Assembly (NCBI RefSeq): GCF_000190575.1
Contig: NC_015164.1
Coordinates: 620,001 to 684,000 of the forward strand
DNA: 64,000 nucleotides
Direction of reading: 5' to 3'
From: Phocaeicola salanitronis DSM 18170
GTDB taxonomy: Bacteria > Bacteroidota > Bacteroidia > Bacteroidales > Bacteroidaceae
The first letter of the stretch is position 1; every line of letters starts with the position of its first letter. This document shows, piece after piece, positions 26,471 to 36,813 of the stretch. The translations under genes were made by a program, and so were the position numbers. The notes under the pieces are model-generated. The model made no database searches. It saw only the letters and a program-made list of their open reading frames with translations, and was not told where the DNA came from.

Positions 26471-26544
26471 TGACCGCGACAGGATTCAAACCTGTAACCG
26501 GCTGATCCGTAGTCAGCTACTCTATTCAGTTGAGCTACGCGGCC
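26471..26544 (-). tRNA. tRNA-Arg(ACG), first transcribed copy
   Basis: A 74-nt cloverleaf with acceptor GGCCGCG/CGCGGTC and anticodon ACG, the promoter-proximal gene of a three-gene tandem array. Confidence 0.95.
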
Positions 26545-26566
26545 TTCTCTTTTCGTTTGACGGGTG

Positions 26567-26598
26567 CAAAGGTAGGTACTTCTTGGGTAATATGCAAA
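26567..26598 (-). promoter_or_regulatory. Promoter of the tRNA-Arg array
   Basis: Read on the minus strand, TTTG (26595-26598) and TACCTTTG (26567-26574) are spaced by 20 bp, a near-perfect Bacteroides -33/-7 promoter, ending about 22 bp before the first tRNA. Confidence 0.8.
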
Positions 26599-26623
26599 TT
26601 TTTGACGGATTTTTTTCTCTTTT

Positions 26624-28930
26624 TTATTCAATAAACCGTGAATTAAATATCTGCCAACCCAATGTCAATCCGAAATTCCAATTATTTTTCGGTGAACTAT
26701 AATGATTTACGTATGCACCGATCGCTCCGAATGGAAGCTTGACGACCAATGACAATTCTCCCAGATATTCTATTCTGCTGAATAATTTCCCATAATGTGC
26801 TTGGGATTTATCATCACGCAGAATAGGGAAGATAGGGGCAAAACCATACAATTCCAGGCGTGCATGAAAAACTGGCGTAAACTGATAAATGGGCATCAAG
26901 CCTGCACCGATGAATTGATTGGCACGAAAAGCTTCATTGTATGAAATCTTACTATGTGCCGTAGGCGAAAATTCCCCCGCCTGCATCATTGTCGCGGTAT
27001 AATTGTGGCTGAAATTTCGTGAAGAATAATAGGCGCGAATGTAATTTCCTAAAACAAATTTCGAGGATAATGGAAAATAGCGCTCCATTTCGTATGATAA
27101 TTGCAGCCACGACTGCTGGTATTTATACTCGCCGTCATACGGATCGACGCTTGAACCTGCTTCGAAGCGTTCTTGTCCTGTATAAATATTTGCGACTAAA
27201 CGCTCTTTTCGTCCTGCGGTCGCATATTGCCGGCTATCCAAGGTGTTTCCTTCCAATGCGACAGAGCCACCGAAAATTGTATAATGACTGCAATCGCTCT
27301 GGTCGTTATTAAAATCGATAACGTTTGTCTGGAAATATTCATCTTGCAAATCCCCGACACCTATGCTGAATTCGGCTTTTTGCCGATTGAGGAAAGGAAG
27401 CGAAAGCAATACCTTAACAAATTTTTCTTTCTTTTTGCTGAATACCGGTGAATTGCCTTTCGTAAATAGCTTTTCCTGTTTATAATAGTCGAATGAAGAT
27501 AGCGAACCTATTAATCTGATAGAAGTCGGTATGTGGGTAGGCAAATCAATCCGTCCGGAAAGTTGCAGATTATTGTATATTTGCCCTAATTGTCCGTCTA
27601 ATGACACTTCTTTGGAATAATTGTTCAAGTTCTGATAGGTTGCTCCAATATAAATCTGGTTTGCTCCATTCGAACTGACATTTCCTCCGACACGCAACGA
27701 AAGATCATCTTCCAGCTTTACTTTCAGATGCAGGTCAAAAGTATGGTCAGACGCATTATATACGGCATGCGGAATGATTTCGGATATCATATTGTCTGAC
27801 ATCAAACGGAAATACCCGCTTCGGAAATCTTCAAAACTAAATATTTCGTCTTCCGATGAATGAAATTCTTTTCGGATATAACGTTTCTGTTGTTCATTCG
27901 CTCCTTCGATTTCTATTTTGCGGAATCTGAATTCAGGCATCCGGCTTTTATAAGCAATGCGCTCCTTTTCCAATTGCCTGTAATTGACACGCCTTGAAAT
28001 ACGCATCTTTATCGTATCCATCAATTGGATGGTGCGGTTATAACCGATGTCATGCAGCTCATCATACCGGTTGAAATCCATCAGATTTACGTCTGTATAT
28101 TTGAATGTCATCAGAATTCCCAATGAATCAGGCATGGAATAATCGGTTTTTTGCATAATCATATTTTCCAATTGCCCCATGATGTCGTCATCTTTGGGCT
28201 TACCGGGGTTGGAGCTGACGGCACTTCCTATCATAATATCCGGATGAAAGTCTTGCATCATTACATTGGTAGGGAAATTATTGTAAATGCCTCCGTCATA
28301 AACCAATACGGAATCGATTTCAATCGGTTTGAACATGGCGGGAAAACTCATCGATGCACGGACGGCATCACCTAAATCACCTTTGCGGAAAATAATCGGA
28401 CGCTTGTTGTATACATCTGACGCCACACAGCGGAACGGGATGAACAAACGGTCAAAATCGTTATGGCAAGAAGCTGTAGCCTGCCCGAACAGTTGTAAGA
28501 AAGCAAAGTTCATTTGTAGCGGGTCGACTACACTCGAAGGTAAAAACTGAGCTTTTACCTTTTGCAATGGATTCTTCAGAGACACCCTGACATTCACAAA
28601 TTCGGGAGTAGGCGGATTCTTTTTGAAATAATATATGTATTGTTCTTCGATATTCCCTGTATACCAACGTTTAAAGTCGTCCGACTTTATTAATCTTTCC
28701 ATATCATCCGGCGAATATCCCATGGCGTAAAGCGCGCCTACAATAGCTCCCATGGAAGTTCCTGCTACATAATCAATCGGAATATTATTTTCCTCCAATG
28801 CCCGTATGATGCCGATATGGGTAATTCCTTTCGCGCCTCCGCCGCTCAGCACAAGCCCCACTTTCTGAGCCTTTAGCGGCAATGCGAAAAGGACGCAGAG
28901 GCATAAAAGGATGGAAACGATTTTGTTCAT
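26624..28930 (-). CDS. Patatin-like phospholipase with outer-membrane barrel
   Basis: A 768-residue protein: signal peptide (MNKIVSILLCLCVLFALPLKA), patatin domain at about 25-230 with oxyanion-hole GGGAKG, nucleophile motif GTSMG and catalytic Asp in VYDGGIYNNFP, then a POTRA-like segment at about 335-400 (FRFRKIEIEGANEQQKRYI) and a C-terminal Omp85-type beta barrel ending in a short aromatic-rich stretch. This is the PlpD-like type V-d architecture in which the esterase is displayed by its own barrel. A -7-like CAAAGATA (28959-28966, minus strand TATCTTTG) precedes the start. Confidence 0.9.
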   Translation of the reverse strand: MNKIVSILLCLCVLFALPLKAQKVGLVLSGGGAKGITHIGIIRALEENNIPIDYVAGTSMGAIVGALYAMGYSPDDMERLIKSDDFKRWYTGNIEEQYIYYFKKNPPTPEFVNVRVSLKNPLQKVKAQFLPSSVVDPLQMNFAFLQLFGQATASCHNDFDRLFIPFRCVASDVYNKRPIIFRKGDLGDAVRASMSFPAMFKPIEIDSVLVYDGGIYNNFPTNVMMQDFHPDIMIGSAVSSNPGKPKDDDIMGQLENMIMQKTDYSMPDSLGILMTFKYTDVNLMDFNRYDELHDIGYNRTIQLMDTIKMRISRRVNYRQLEKERIAYKSRMPEFRFRKIEIEGANEQQKRYIRKEFHSSEDEIFSFEDFRSGYFRLMSDNMISEIIPHAVYNASDHTFDLHLKVKLEDDLSLRVGGNVSSNGANQIYIGATYQNLNNYSKEVSLDGQLGQIYNNLQLSGRIDLPTHIPTSIRLIGSLSSFDYYKQEKLFTKGNSPVFSKKKEKFVKVLLSLPFLNRQKAEFSIGVGDLQDEYFQTNVIDFNNDQSDCSHYTIFGGSVALEGNTLDSRQYATAGRKERLVANIYTGQERFEAGSSVDPYDGEYKYQQSWLQLSYEMERYFPLSSKFVLGNYIRAYYSSRNFSHNYTATMMQAGEFSPTAHSKISYNEAFRANQFIGAGLMPIYQFTPVFHARLELYGFAPIFPILRDDKSQAHYGKLFSRIEYLGELSLVVKLPFGAIGAYVNHYSSPKNNWNFGLTLGWQIFNSRFIE

Positions 28931-29022
28931 GTATTTGTTATCATTGATTAGAGATATCCAAAGATAAACAAAAAAAGATTCCTACAGAAGAAATCAGCCT
29001 TTTTTTATAATATAAGCGTAAA

Positions 29023-29075
29023 AAAGGACATCAAGAAGACAAAGAATGAGAAAACTTTGTTTCCTGATGTCCTTT
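29023..29075 (-). terminator. Terminator of htpG
   Basis: On the minus strand AAAGGACATCAGGAAACAAAG pairs with a nearly perfect complement across about 53 bp and ends in a T run (TTTTTT on the minus strand). It lies between the htpG stop and the patatin gene. Confidence 0.75.
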
Positions 29076-29105
29076 CGTGACTCTTATCTGAATAGCTATT
29101 AAATA

Positions 29106-31163
29106 TTAAATCAATTCAATGCTTCGTTTTACAAAGTTGGTCAATGCTTCACCTTTCAACATGCCGTTTTGCAACAGTGCCAGGTCGATAAGTTGATGAA
29201 CGATCTTATTACCGGTTGCATACGAATTGATGATATCCGTCTTTTCCTGTTTCTTTTCGTCCAGCTTTTTGTCTATGTCCTTCAGCTCATCTTTTTCAGC
29301 GGTCGGGATTTCTTCGTCCTTCTTGCCTTCGTGCGCCTTGTGCAATTCGCTTTCACGCATTTTCAAGGTAGCGATTTCTCCTTCTACTGGAACCAGTTTC
29401 TCTGAACAAGCCGATTCTGCATCGTCCAACACTTGCTTGATAAGCTTATGGTCGCTATTCAATACCAGGTTGAACATATCCGGCATTTCGCCATAGAAAC
29501 TCATGCCCGGCTGGATATTCGCCATTTCCTTCATACGGCGCATGTATTCGGATTGCGTAATGACAATCGGAGCGCCTGTTTCGCCCATCGGCTGTGCCTC
29601 TACATGAAATTCAGTCTTTTGCAGCTTAGGCATCTGCCCATTGAATACCGCAGTCAATACCTCTCGTTTGCTTTCGGGAAGCTCTTCGCCTTTCTGCTCG
29701 TCTTTTGTAATCAAACGGTCGATTACATCGGCATCCACACGCGTGAAACGACTCTTCTCGAACTTCTGTTCCAACATGTTCACCATAGGCACATCCAGTT
29801 GTCCGTCCAGCAGCAGTACGTTGTACCCCTTGTTCTTGGCTGCATCGATGTATGTATATTGTTCATCGGTATTGTTGGCGTACAGGTAAATCAGATTGCC
29901 GTCCTTATCGGTCTGATTGTCTTTTATCAAGGCCTGATATTCTTCGAAAGTATAATATTTGCCTTCCGTGTCTTTTAAAAGGGCAAACTTATTGGCTTTA
30001 TCATAGAAGTCTTCTTGTGTCAGCATGCCGTAATTGATGAAGATTTTCAGGTCATCCCATTTCTCTTCAAACTCTTTGCGGTCGTTCTTGAAGATAGATT
30101 GCAGGCGGTCTGCCACTTTCTTGGTGATATAGGTAGAGATTTTCTTCACGTTCGAATCACTCTGCAAATACGAACGGGATACGTTCAGCGGAATATCCGG
30201 AGAGTCGATAACCCCATGCAACAACGTCAGGAAGTCGGGCACGATGCCTTCTACTGAATCGGTCACATATACCTGGTTGCAATACAACTGAATCTTGTTC
30301 CGTTGCAGTTCGATGTTGCTCTTGATTTTCGGGAAATAAAGCACACCCGTCAGGTTGAACGGATAGTCTACATTCAGGTGAATCCAAAACAACGGTTCGT
30401 CCGACATCGGATACAAGTCACGATAGAACTTCTTGTAATCTTCGTCTTTCAATTCGCTTGGCTTCTTGGTCCAGATAGGGCAGGTGTCATTGACGATATT
30501 GTACTCATCCGTATCGACTTGCTTGCCGTCTTTCCATTCTTTCTTCTTTCCGAAAGCGACCGGAACGGGCAAGAAACGGCAATACTTCGAAAGCAACCCC
30601 TGAATGCGGGATTCTTCCAGAAACTCTTTGCAATCATCATCGATGTGCAAGATAATGTCGGTGCCACGGCCGTCACGCTCTGCGTCTTCCAATGTAAACT
30701 CAGGGCTTCCGTCGCAAGTCCATTTAACGGCTTTTGCGTCTTCTCTATAAGAACGGGTTACGATTTCGACTTTCTTTGCCACCATGAAAGCGGAATAGAA
30801 TCCCAAGCCGAAATGTCCGATAATGGCGTTGGCGTCATTCTTATACTTCTCAAGGAAATCATTAGCTCCTGAGAAAGCTATCTGATTGATGTACTTGTCT
30901 ATTTCTTCAGCAGTAAGCCCCAGCCCACGATCGGATATGGTAATAGTCCCTTCTTCCTTATTTACTTTCACTTGGATAGTCAAATCGCCCAATTCGCCTT
31001 TGAAATCACCAGTAGAAGCCAATGTCTTCAGCTTCTGTGTCGCATCAACGGCATTAGAAACCAATTCGCGAAGGAAAATCTCATGATCGCTGTACAAGAA
31101 CTTTTTGATGATAGGGAATATGTTCTCTGTAGTAACCCCAATATTACCTTTCTGCATATACAT
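29106..31163 (-). CDS. htpG: HtpG, bacterial Hsp90 chaperone
   Basis: A 685-residue protein (start could also be Met 3, 31157). GHKL ATPase motifs: ELVSNAVDATQKL (N box), DRGLGLTAEEID (DxGxG), and IGHFGLGFYSAFMVA. It also has the middle-domain RGVVDSPDIPLNVSRSYLQ-like segment (HGVIDSPDIPLNVSR) and a C-terminal dimerisation domain. Length is normal for Bacteroides HtpG. It is cytosolic, ATP-dependent, and lies beside another stress chaperone gene (clpC), each with its own terminator. Confidence 0.96.
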   Translation of the reverse strand: MYMQKGNIGVTTENIFPIIKKFLYSDHEIFLRELVSNAVDATQKLKTLASTGDFKGELGDLTIQVKVNKEEGTITISDRGLGLTAEEIDKYINQIAFSGANDFLEKYKNDANAIIGHFGLGFYSAFMVAKKVEIVTRSYREDAKAVKWTCDGSPEFTLEDAERDGRGTDIILHIDDDCKEFLEESRIQGLLSKYCRFLPVPVAFGKKKEWKDGKQVDTDEYNIVNDTCPIWTKKPSELKDEDYKKFYRDLYPMSDEPLFWIHLNVDYPFNLTGVLYFPKIKSNIELQRNKIQLYCNQVYVTDSVEGIVPDFLTLLHGVIDSPDIPLNVSRSYLQSDSNVKKISTYITKKVADRLQSIFKNDRKEFEEKWDDLKIFINYGMLTQEDFYDKANKFALLKDTEGKYYTFEEYQALIKDNQTDKDGNLIYLYANNTDEQYTYIDAAKNKGYNVLLLDGQLDVPMVNMLEQKFEKSRFTRVDADVIDRLITKDEQKGEELPESKREVLTAVFNGQMPKLQKTEFHVEAQPMGETGAPIVITQSEYMRRMKEMANIQPGMSFYGEMPDMFNLVLNSDHKLIKQVLDDAESACSEKLVPVEGEIATLKMRESELHKAHEGKKDEEIPTAEKDELKDIDKKLDEKKQEKTDIINSYATGNKIVHQLIDLALLQNGMLKGEALTNFVKRSIELI

Positions 31164-31206
31164 ATATAGTTTTAATGATTATCTGATTTTCATTCCGTAT
31201 ACCGGC

Positions 31207-31241
31207 AAAAAAAATGCCAGACGGGAACCGTCTGACATTTT
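31207..31241 (-). terminator. Terminator of clpC
   Basis: AAAATGCCAGACGG (31211-31224) and CCGTCTGACATTTT (31228-31241) form a 14-bp stem with one mismatch and a 3-nt loop, followed on the minus strand by a run of T residues. Confidence 0.85.
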
Positions 31242-31269
31242 GTCCGTATTCTTTGTCATTTTAGCAGGC

Positions 31270-33813
31270 TTAGGCCTTGACTATTTCCATTTTCAGGGCG
31301 CTTCCGCCTTCGTCCATAGATACATGGACGGTATCACCTGCCTGTGGCGTCTCTTTTAAAAGGAGTTCGGCAAGCCCGTCTTCCAAATTGTTTTGGACAG
31401 ACCGCTTCAGAGGCCGTGCCCCGAACTGTACATCATAGCCTTTCGAAGCGACAAAGCGTTTGGCGTCTTCATCAATCACCAGCTTGTACCCCAGTGTTTC
31501 CATACGGCGGTACAGACCTTTCAGCTCGATGTCGATAATCTTTTGCAAGGCTTCGATATCCAACTGGTCGAAGGTGATGATTTCATCCAGACGGTTGATA
31601 AACTCGGGCGCAAACGACTTGTTCAGTGCCTTGGTGATGACACCGCGTGAATATTCCTTATCGTCCGTACGGGTCTGGGCGGCAAAGCCGATTCCTTTCC
31701 CGAATTCCTTCAACTGGCGTGTGCCGATGTTCGAGGTCATGATGATGATGGTGTTCTTGAAGTCTACCGTCCGTCCGTAGCTATCGGTCAGACGCCCTTC
31801 ATCCATCACCTGAAGCAGCAGGTTGAATACATCCGGATGGGCCTTTTCGATTTCGTCCAGCAATACGATAGAGTAGGGCTTACGCCGCACTTTCTCTGTA
31901 AGCTGTCCTCCTTCTTCGTAGCCCACGTATCCGGGAGGCGCTCCGACCAGGCGGGAAACCGTAAACTTCTCCATATATTCGCTCATGTCGATGCGGATTA
32001 ACGCATCTGACGAACCGAACATTTCCTTTGCCAGTTCTTTTGCCAAATGGGTCTTTCCCACACCGGTCGGTCCTAAGAACAGGAAGGTGCCTATCGGTTT
32101 GTTGGGGTCTTTCAGTCCGATTCGGCTCCGCTGGATAGCTTTCACCAGCGTCTCTACCGCCTTGTCTTGTGCGATGACTTTCGAGAGCAAGACGTCTTTC
32201 ATTCCCAGCAATTTGCTCCCTTCTGCCTGTGCCATACGCTGGACAGGCACTCCCGACATCATGGATACGACATCGGCTATCTGGTTTTCGTCCACTTTTT
32301 CACGGTTCTCGCGCAAGCTTTCTTCCCATCGGCTTTTCATCGTTTCCAGTTCTTCTTCAAGCCTTCGCTCACGGTCGCGGAAGCTTGCCGCCAGTTCAAA
32401 GTCCTGAAGGCGCACCGCTTCGGTCTTGTGCATCCGCGCCTCGTCTATGAGCTTCTCCTGTTCCTCCATTTCTTTCGGAACCGTTATATTAGTAAGGTGT
32501 ACGCGCGAGCCGGCTTCATCGAGCGCGTCAATGGCTTTGTCCGGGAAATTACGGTCGGTTATGTACCGCTCGGTAAGTTTGACACATGCCTCGAGCGCCT
32601 CTTCCGTATACGTCACATTGTGGTGCTCTTCGTACTTGTCCTTGATGTTCCGCAAGATTTGCAGGGTTTCCTCCGGCGTGGTAGGCTCTACCAGCACTTT
32701 CTGGAAGCGGCGTTCCAACGCCCCGTCCTTTTCTATGTTCTGGCGGTATTCGTCAAGGGTAGTGGCGCCGATGCATTGTATTTCGCCCCGTGCCAATGCC
32801 GGTTTCAGCATGTTGGCTGCATCCATTGAGCCTGCCGCCGAGCCTGCCCCTACGATGTTGTGGATTTCATCGATGAACAGGATGACGTTCGGATTCTTCT
32901 TCAACTCGTTCAGGATGGCGCGGATACGCTCCTCGAACTGGCCGCGGTACTTCGTGCCCGCCACGATAGAAGTCATGTCGAGCGCCACCACACGCTTGTC
33001 GAACAGGATGCGCGACACTTTCTTTTCTACGATACGCAAGGCAAGCCCCTCTACGATAGCCGACTTGCCGACGCCCGGTTCGCCAATCAGGATGGGATTG
33101 TTCTTCTTGCGCCGGCTCAGGATTTGGGCAAGACGCTCGATTTCCTTTTCTCTTCCTACCACCGGATCCAGCTTGCCTTCTGCCGCCACTTGGGTCATAT
33201 CCGTCCCGAACGAGTCAAGCACCGGCGTGTCATTGTCCGGCTTCTGTTGTTTGGTGCGGGTAGCCGGCTGGGGGTCAGAGGCATAATTCGCCCTTCCGTT
33301 CTCCGGATTATGGCGGCGGATACCGTCCTCTTCCTCATCCTCTTCTTCCTCGCCGAAATCCAAGCCGCTTTGGGGTTCGGTTTTGGGCACAAGCTTGTCC
33401 CATATCTTCTGATAGGTCACTTCGTTTTCTTCAAGTATTTGAGATGCTTTATTTTGGTTTTCTTTCATAATCGCTAATAACATGTGTTCGGTATCCGTAG
33501 CCGGACTTTTTAATACACGGGCTTCCAATATGCTCATCTTCAATATTCTGGAAGCCTGGCTGTCGAAAGTAATGTCTTCGGAATAAGCGTCTGACATATC
33601 CGCCTGCAAGCGCAATTCGTCCTCTAAGGTTTGCTTTATCTTTTGCAAATCCACGTATAGGCTCTGCAAGATACGAACCGCTTTCCCTTCGCCTTCACGT
33701 ATCAGCCCTAAAAGCAAATGTTCAGGCCGGATACTGTTGTTCCTTAACCTGTTTGCTTCTTCTTTGCTGAATTGGATAACATCAGAAACTCGTTGCGTAA
33801 ATTGATTGTTCAT
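31270..33813 (-). CDS. clpC: ClpC-type AAA+ unfoldase
   Basis: The start is set at 33813 ([20 protein letters not shown]) because AGGAGG lies 12 nt upstream; a longer frame to 33915 would read through the leader. The 847 residues contain two Clp-N repeats (about 1-145), an acidic linker, AAA-1 with Walker [10 protein letters not shown] and Walker B LFIDEIHN, a UVR-type middle segment, AAA-2 with [14 protein letters not shown], and the C-terminal D2-small domain. The family unfolds substrates for ClpP. It is divergent from gyrA, with a structured leader between. Confidence 0.95.
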   Translation of the reverse strand: MNNQFTQRVSDVIQFSKEEANRLRNNSIRPEHLLLGLIREGEGKAVRILQSLYVDLQKIKQTLEDELRLQADMSDAYSEDITFDSQASRILKMSILEARVLKSPATDTEHMLLAIMKENQNKASQILEENEVTYQKIWDKLVPKTEPQSGLDFGEEEEDEEEDGIRRHNPENGRANYASDPQPATRTKQQKPDNDTPVLDSFGTDMTQVAAEGKLDPVVGREKEIERLAQILSRRKKNNPILIGEPGVGKSAIVEGLALRIVEKKVSRILFDKRVVALDMTSIVAGTKYRGQFEERIRAILNELKKNPNVILFIDEIHNIVGAGSAAGSMDAANMLKPALARGEIQCIGATTLDEYRQNIEKDGALERRFQKVLVEPTTPEETLQILRNIKDKYEEHHNVTYTEEALEACVKLTERYITDRNFPDKAIDALDEAGSRVHLTNITVPKEMEEQEKLIDEARMHKTEAVRLQDFELAASFRDRERRLEEELETMKSRWEESLRENREKVDENQIADVVSMMSGVPVQRMAQAEGSKLLGMKDVLLSKVIAQDKAVETLVKAIQRSRIGLKDPNKPIGTFLFLGPTGVGKTHLAKELAKEMFGSSDALIRIDMSEYMEKFTVSRLVGAPPGYVGYEEGGQLTEKVRRKPYSIVLLDEIEKAHPDVFNLLLQVMDEGRLTDSYGRTVDFKNTIIIMTSNIGTRQLKEFGKGIGFAAQTRTDDKEYSRGVITKALNKSFAPEFINRLDEIITFDQLDIEALQKIIDIELKGLYRRMETLGYKLVIDEDAKRFVASKGYDVQFGARPLKRSVQNNLEDGLAELLLKETPQAGDTVHVSMDEGGSALKMEIVKA

Positions 33814-33882
33814 ATTGTTTATTTTCCTCCTGTTCGGATGTTTGTTCATATTACCTTTGGATTCTCGCTTGCCGGCACCTGC

Positions 33883-33988
33883 AAAAATGTCAGCCAGACC
33901 CTGACAAAAATGCATACGGCTGTATCGGCAAACGCAGCCTGTTTCATCAGGCTACGCATGCGGCTGCATCAGCCATCGCAGCCGTATG
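33883..33988 (-). ncRNA. Candidate structured leader of clpC (three-way junction plus terminator-like hairpin)
   Basis: Read on the minus strand, an outer 10-bp stem (CATACGGCTG/CAGCCGTATG; 33979-33988 with 33913-33922) encloses two perfect hairpins: GGCTG/CAGCC (33970-33974 with 33962-33966) and AGCCTG/CAGGCT (33948-33953 with 33936-33941). It is followed at once by TGTCAG-N7-CTGACA (33888-33906) and five T residues. This is the arrangement of a three-way junction ahead of a terminator. It lies in the 5' leader of clpC. I do not recognise it as a known riboswitch class; the terminator stem is only 6 bp. Confidence 0.5.
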
Positions 33989-34022
33989 TGTTTTTACATG
34001 CGGCTATACCCGCTATAAAATG

Positions 34023-34030
34023 CAAATATA
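34023..34030 (-). promoter_or_regulatory. -7 element of the clpC promoter
   Basis: Minus-strand TATATTTG fits TAnnTTTG. It gives a leader of about 200 nt. I found no convincing -33 element. Confidence 0.45.
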
Positions 34031-34167
34031 CATTATTAAATTAATATAGCCCGCACCTTTTGGTTGTATTTAACAAAATCTGTGCCAGAATGAAAATGCA
34101 CGCATCGGGGAGGCTGTTTTTAAATATCTTGTTATCAATGCATTTTTTAAAACTTGCCCGATTTGTT

Positions 34168-34197
34168 TTGCCAATTCAACAAAAAGTCGTACTTTAG
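34168..34197 (+). promoter_or_regulatory. Promoter of gyrA
   Basis: TTG at 34168-34170 (within TTTTG) and TACTTTAG at 34190-34197 are 19 bp apart, close to the Bacteroides consensus. The leader to the gyrA ATG is about 42 nt. Confidence 0.6.
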
Positions 34198-34245
34198 CAT
34201 GATTTTTCAAGTAAGAACGATAAGTATTAATTTTAATTTGTTTCA

Positions 34246-36777
34246 ATGCAAGAACAAGACAGAATTATAAAAATCAACATCGAGGAGGAAATGAAAAAGT
34301 CGTACATCGATTACTCCATGTCAGTAATCGTTGCCCGTGCCCTCCCGGATGTGAGAGACGGATTCAAGCCCGTCCATCGCCGTATCTTGTACGGGATGAT
34401 GGAACTGGGAAATACATCAGACAAACCTTATAAGAAAGCCGCAAGAATCGTCGGCGAAGTGTTGGGTAAATACCACCCGCACGGCGATTCGTCCGTATAT
34501 GGAGCCTTGGTGCGTATGGCACAGGATTGGGCTATGCGTTATCCGCTGGTAGACGGACAAGGGAACTTCGGTTCGATAGACGGCGATAGCCCTGCAGCCA
34601 TGCGTTACACTGAAGCGCGCCTGAAGAAGATAGGCGAGGACATGATGCAGGACCTGTATAAAGAAACGGTGGATTTTACCAACAATTTCGATGATACGTT
34701 GCAGGAACCTACGGTGATGCCGACCCGCATCCCCAATCTGCTGGTAAACGGAGCGTCCGGCATCGCGGTAGGTATGGCGACAAATATGCCGACACACAAC
34801 TTGTCGGAAGTAATCGATGCCTGTGTGGCATACATCGACAATAGCGATATCGATACGGACGGGCTGATGCAGTACATCAAGGCACCCGATTTCCCGACGG
34901 GGGGATATATATATGGTGTAAGCGGCGTGCGCGAAGCCTACGAAACCGGACGCGGGCGCATCGTGATGCGTGCCAAGACGGAAATCGAATCGCACCCGAC
35001 TCATGATAAAATCATTGTCAACGAAATCCCGTACAACGTCAACAAGAAAGAGCTAATCGAGAAGATAGCTTCGCTGGTCAATGAGAAGAAGCTGGACGGC
35101 ATTTCATATATCAATGACGAAACCGACCGCGAAGGCATGCGTATCGTCATCGATGTGAAACGTGACGCCAATGCAAGTGTCGTATTGAATAAGTTGTTCA
35201 AGATGACCGAATTGCAAAGCTCGTTCAATGTCAATAATATCGCTTTGGTACACGGACGCCCACGCTTGCTGAGCTTGAAGGACTTGATTCGCCTGTTCGT
35301 GGAGCATCGTCATGAAGTGGTTATCCGCCGTACGAAATTCGACTTGCGGAAGGCAAAGGAACGTGCCCATATCTTAGAGGGCCTGATTATCGCATCCGAT
35401 AACATCGATGAGGTAATCCGTATCATACGTGCGGCGAAAACGCCTAACGAAGCTGTAACCAACTTGATGGACCGCTTCCAACTGACAGAAGTCCAGGCGC
35501 GTGCCATCGTAGAGATGCGCCTGCGCCAGCTGACCGGGCTGCTTCAGGAACAGCTTCATGCCGAATACGAAGAGCTGATGAAGCAAATCGCTTATTACGA
35601 AGAAATCCTTTCGAACGAGGAATTGTGCAAAAAGGTAATCAAAGACGAACTTCTTGAAGTAAAAGAGAAATACGGAGACAAACGCCGTTCGGAAATCGTT
35701 TATTCTTCGGAAGAATTCAACCCCGAAGATTTCTATGCCGATGATGAAATGGTCATTACGATTTCTCACTTGGGCTATATCAAGCGCACGCCGTTGTCCG
35801 ACTTCCGTACGCAGCATCGTGGTGGAGTAGGGGCAAAGGGAAGCGAAACACGCGATGAAGACTTTATCGAGCACATTTATCCGGCTACGATGCACAACAC
35901 CTTGCTGTTCTTTACTCAGAAAGGAAAATGCTATTGGCTGAAAGTCTATGAAATACCGGAAGGGAACAGGACTTCGAAAGGACGTGCCATTCAGAATCTG
36001 CTGAATATTGAAGCGGATGATAAAGTGACGGCATACCTTCGCGTGAAGAACTTGAACGACACGGAATTCGTCAATAGCCACTATGTGCTGTTCTGTACAA
36101 AGAACGGTGTCATCAAGAAAACCGTACTCGAACAATATTCACGTCCGCGCCAAAACGGTGTGAATGCCATTACAATCCGTGAAGACGACCGTGTGATAGA
36201 AGTCCGCATGACCAAAGGCGACAACGATATCGTCATAGCCAACCGCAACGGACGTGCCATCCGGTTCAATGAAACCGCCGTTCGCGAAATGGGACGTACC
36301 GCTACAGGTGTGCGCGGCATCACGCTGGACGAAGACGGTCAGGATGAAGTGGTAGGCATGATTTGCATTAAAGACCCGCAAAAGGAAACGATTATGGTCA
36401 TTTCGGAACACGGATACGGAAAACGTTCCGATATTGAAGACTATCGTAAGACAAATCGTGGAGGAAAAGGTGTAAAAACTTTGAATATTACAGAAAAAAC
36501 CGGTAAATTAGTCGCCATAAAATCTGTAACAGACGAAAACGATTTGATGATTATCAACAAGTCGGGTATTACTATTCGTTTGAAGGTGGCAGATGTGCGT
36601 ATCATGGGACGTGCCACACAAGGTGTCCGCTTGATTGACTTAGGGAAGCGCAACGATAGCATCGGTTCCGTATGTAAAGTCAATTCGGATACAGAAGAAC
36701 AAATGGAACAGATTCTGCCTGATGCCGCCAATGCCGAAGACAATTCCGCTGGCGAAAACGAAACAGGAAACGAGTAA
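34246..36777 (+). CDS. gyrA: DNA gyrase subunit A
   Basis: An 843-residue protein with the N-terminal breakage-reunion domain, including the quinolone region [19 protein letters not shown] (the Ser equivalent to E. coli Ser83 is present; the position equivalent to Asp87 is Gly, as common in Bacteroides) and the catalytic Tyr in [10 protein letters not shown]. The C-terminal half contains the six-bladed DNA-wrapping domain, with GyrA-box-like [12 protein letters not shown]. The tail is acidic ([13 protein letters not shown]). Introduces negative supercoils with GyrB. Divergent from clpC and followed by a TPR gene 36 bp later. Confidence 0.97.
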   Translation: MQEQDRIIKINIEEEMKKSYIDYSMSVIVARALPDVRDGFKPVHRRILYGMMELGNTSDKPYKKAARIVGEVLGKYHPHGDSSVYGALVRMAQDWAMRYPLVDGQGNFGSIDGDSPAAMRYTEARLKKIGEDMMQDLYKETVDFTNNFDDTLQEPTVMPTRIPNLLVNGASGIAVGMATNMPTHNLSEVIDACVAYIDNSDIDTDGLMQYIKAPDFPTGGYIYGVSGVREAYETGRGRIVMRAKTEIESHPTHDKIIVNEIPYNVNKKELIEKIASLVNEKKLDGISYINDETDREGMRIVIDVKRDANASVVLNKLFKMTELQSSFNVNNIALVHGRPRLLSLKDLIRLFVEHRHEVVIRRTKFDLRKAKERAHILEGLIIASDNIDEVIRIIRAAKTPNEAVTNLMDRFQLTEVQARAIVEMRLRQLTGLLQEQLHAEYEELMKQIAYYEEILSNEELCKKVIKDELLEVKEKYGDKRRSEIVYSSEEFNPEDFYADDEMVITISHLGYIKRTPLSDFRTQHRGGVGAKGSETRDEDFIEHIYPATMHNTLLFFTQKGKCYWLKVYEIPEGNRTSKGRAIQNLLNIEADDKVTAYLRVKNLNDTEFVNSHYVLFCTKNGVIKKTVLEQYSRPRQNGVNAITIREDDRVIEVRMTKGDNDIVIANRNGRAIRFNETAVREMGRTATGVRGITLDEDGQDEVVGMICIKDPQKETIMVISEHGYGKRSDIEDYRKTNRGGKGVKTLNITEKTGKLVAIKSVTDENDLMIINKSGITIRLKVADVRIMGRATQGVRLIDLGKRNDSIGSVCKVNSDTEEQMEQILPDAANAEDNSAGENETGNE

Positions 36778-36813
36778 AATAAATAAGTTTGTATTTTTAA
36801 ATTAAAAGCAGTT

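Noticed and set aside
26280..26544. Regularly spaced repeats suggesting CRISPR
   Set aside because: The repeat unit is a 74-nt tRNA and the spacers are only 18 and 25 bp; no cas genes in the window.
26344..26631. Open frame across the tRNA array with a repeated RVAQLNRVADYGSAGYRFES peptide
   Set aside because: It is a translation of the tandem tRNA-Arg genes; the cloverleafs explain all of the repeated sequence.
29433..33477. Long plus-strand frames opposite htpG and clpC (up to 286 codons)
   Set aside because: Antisense shadows of well-defined chaperone genes, with no family resemblance.
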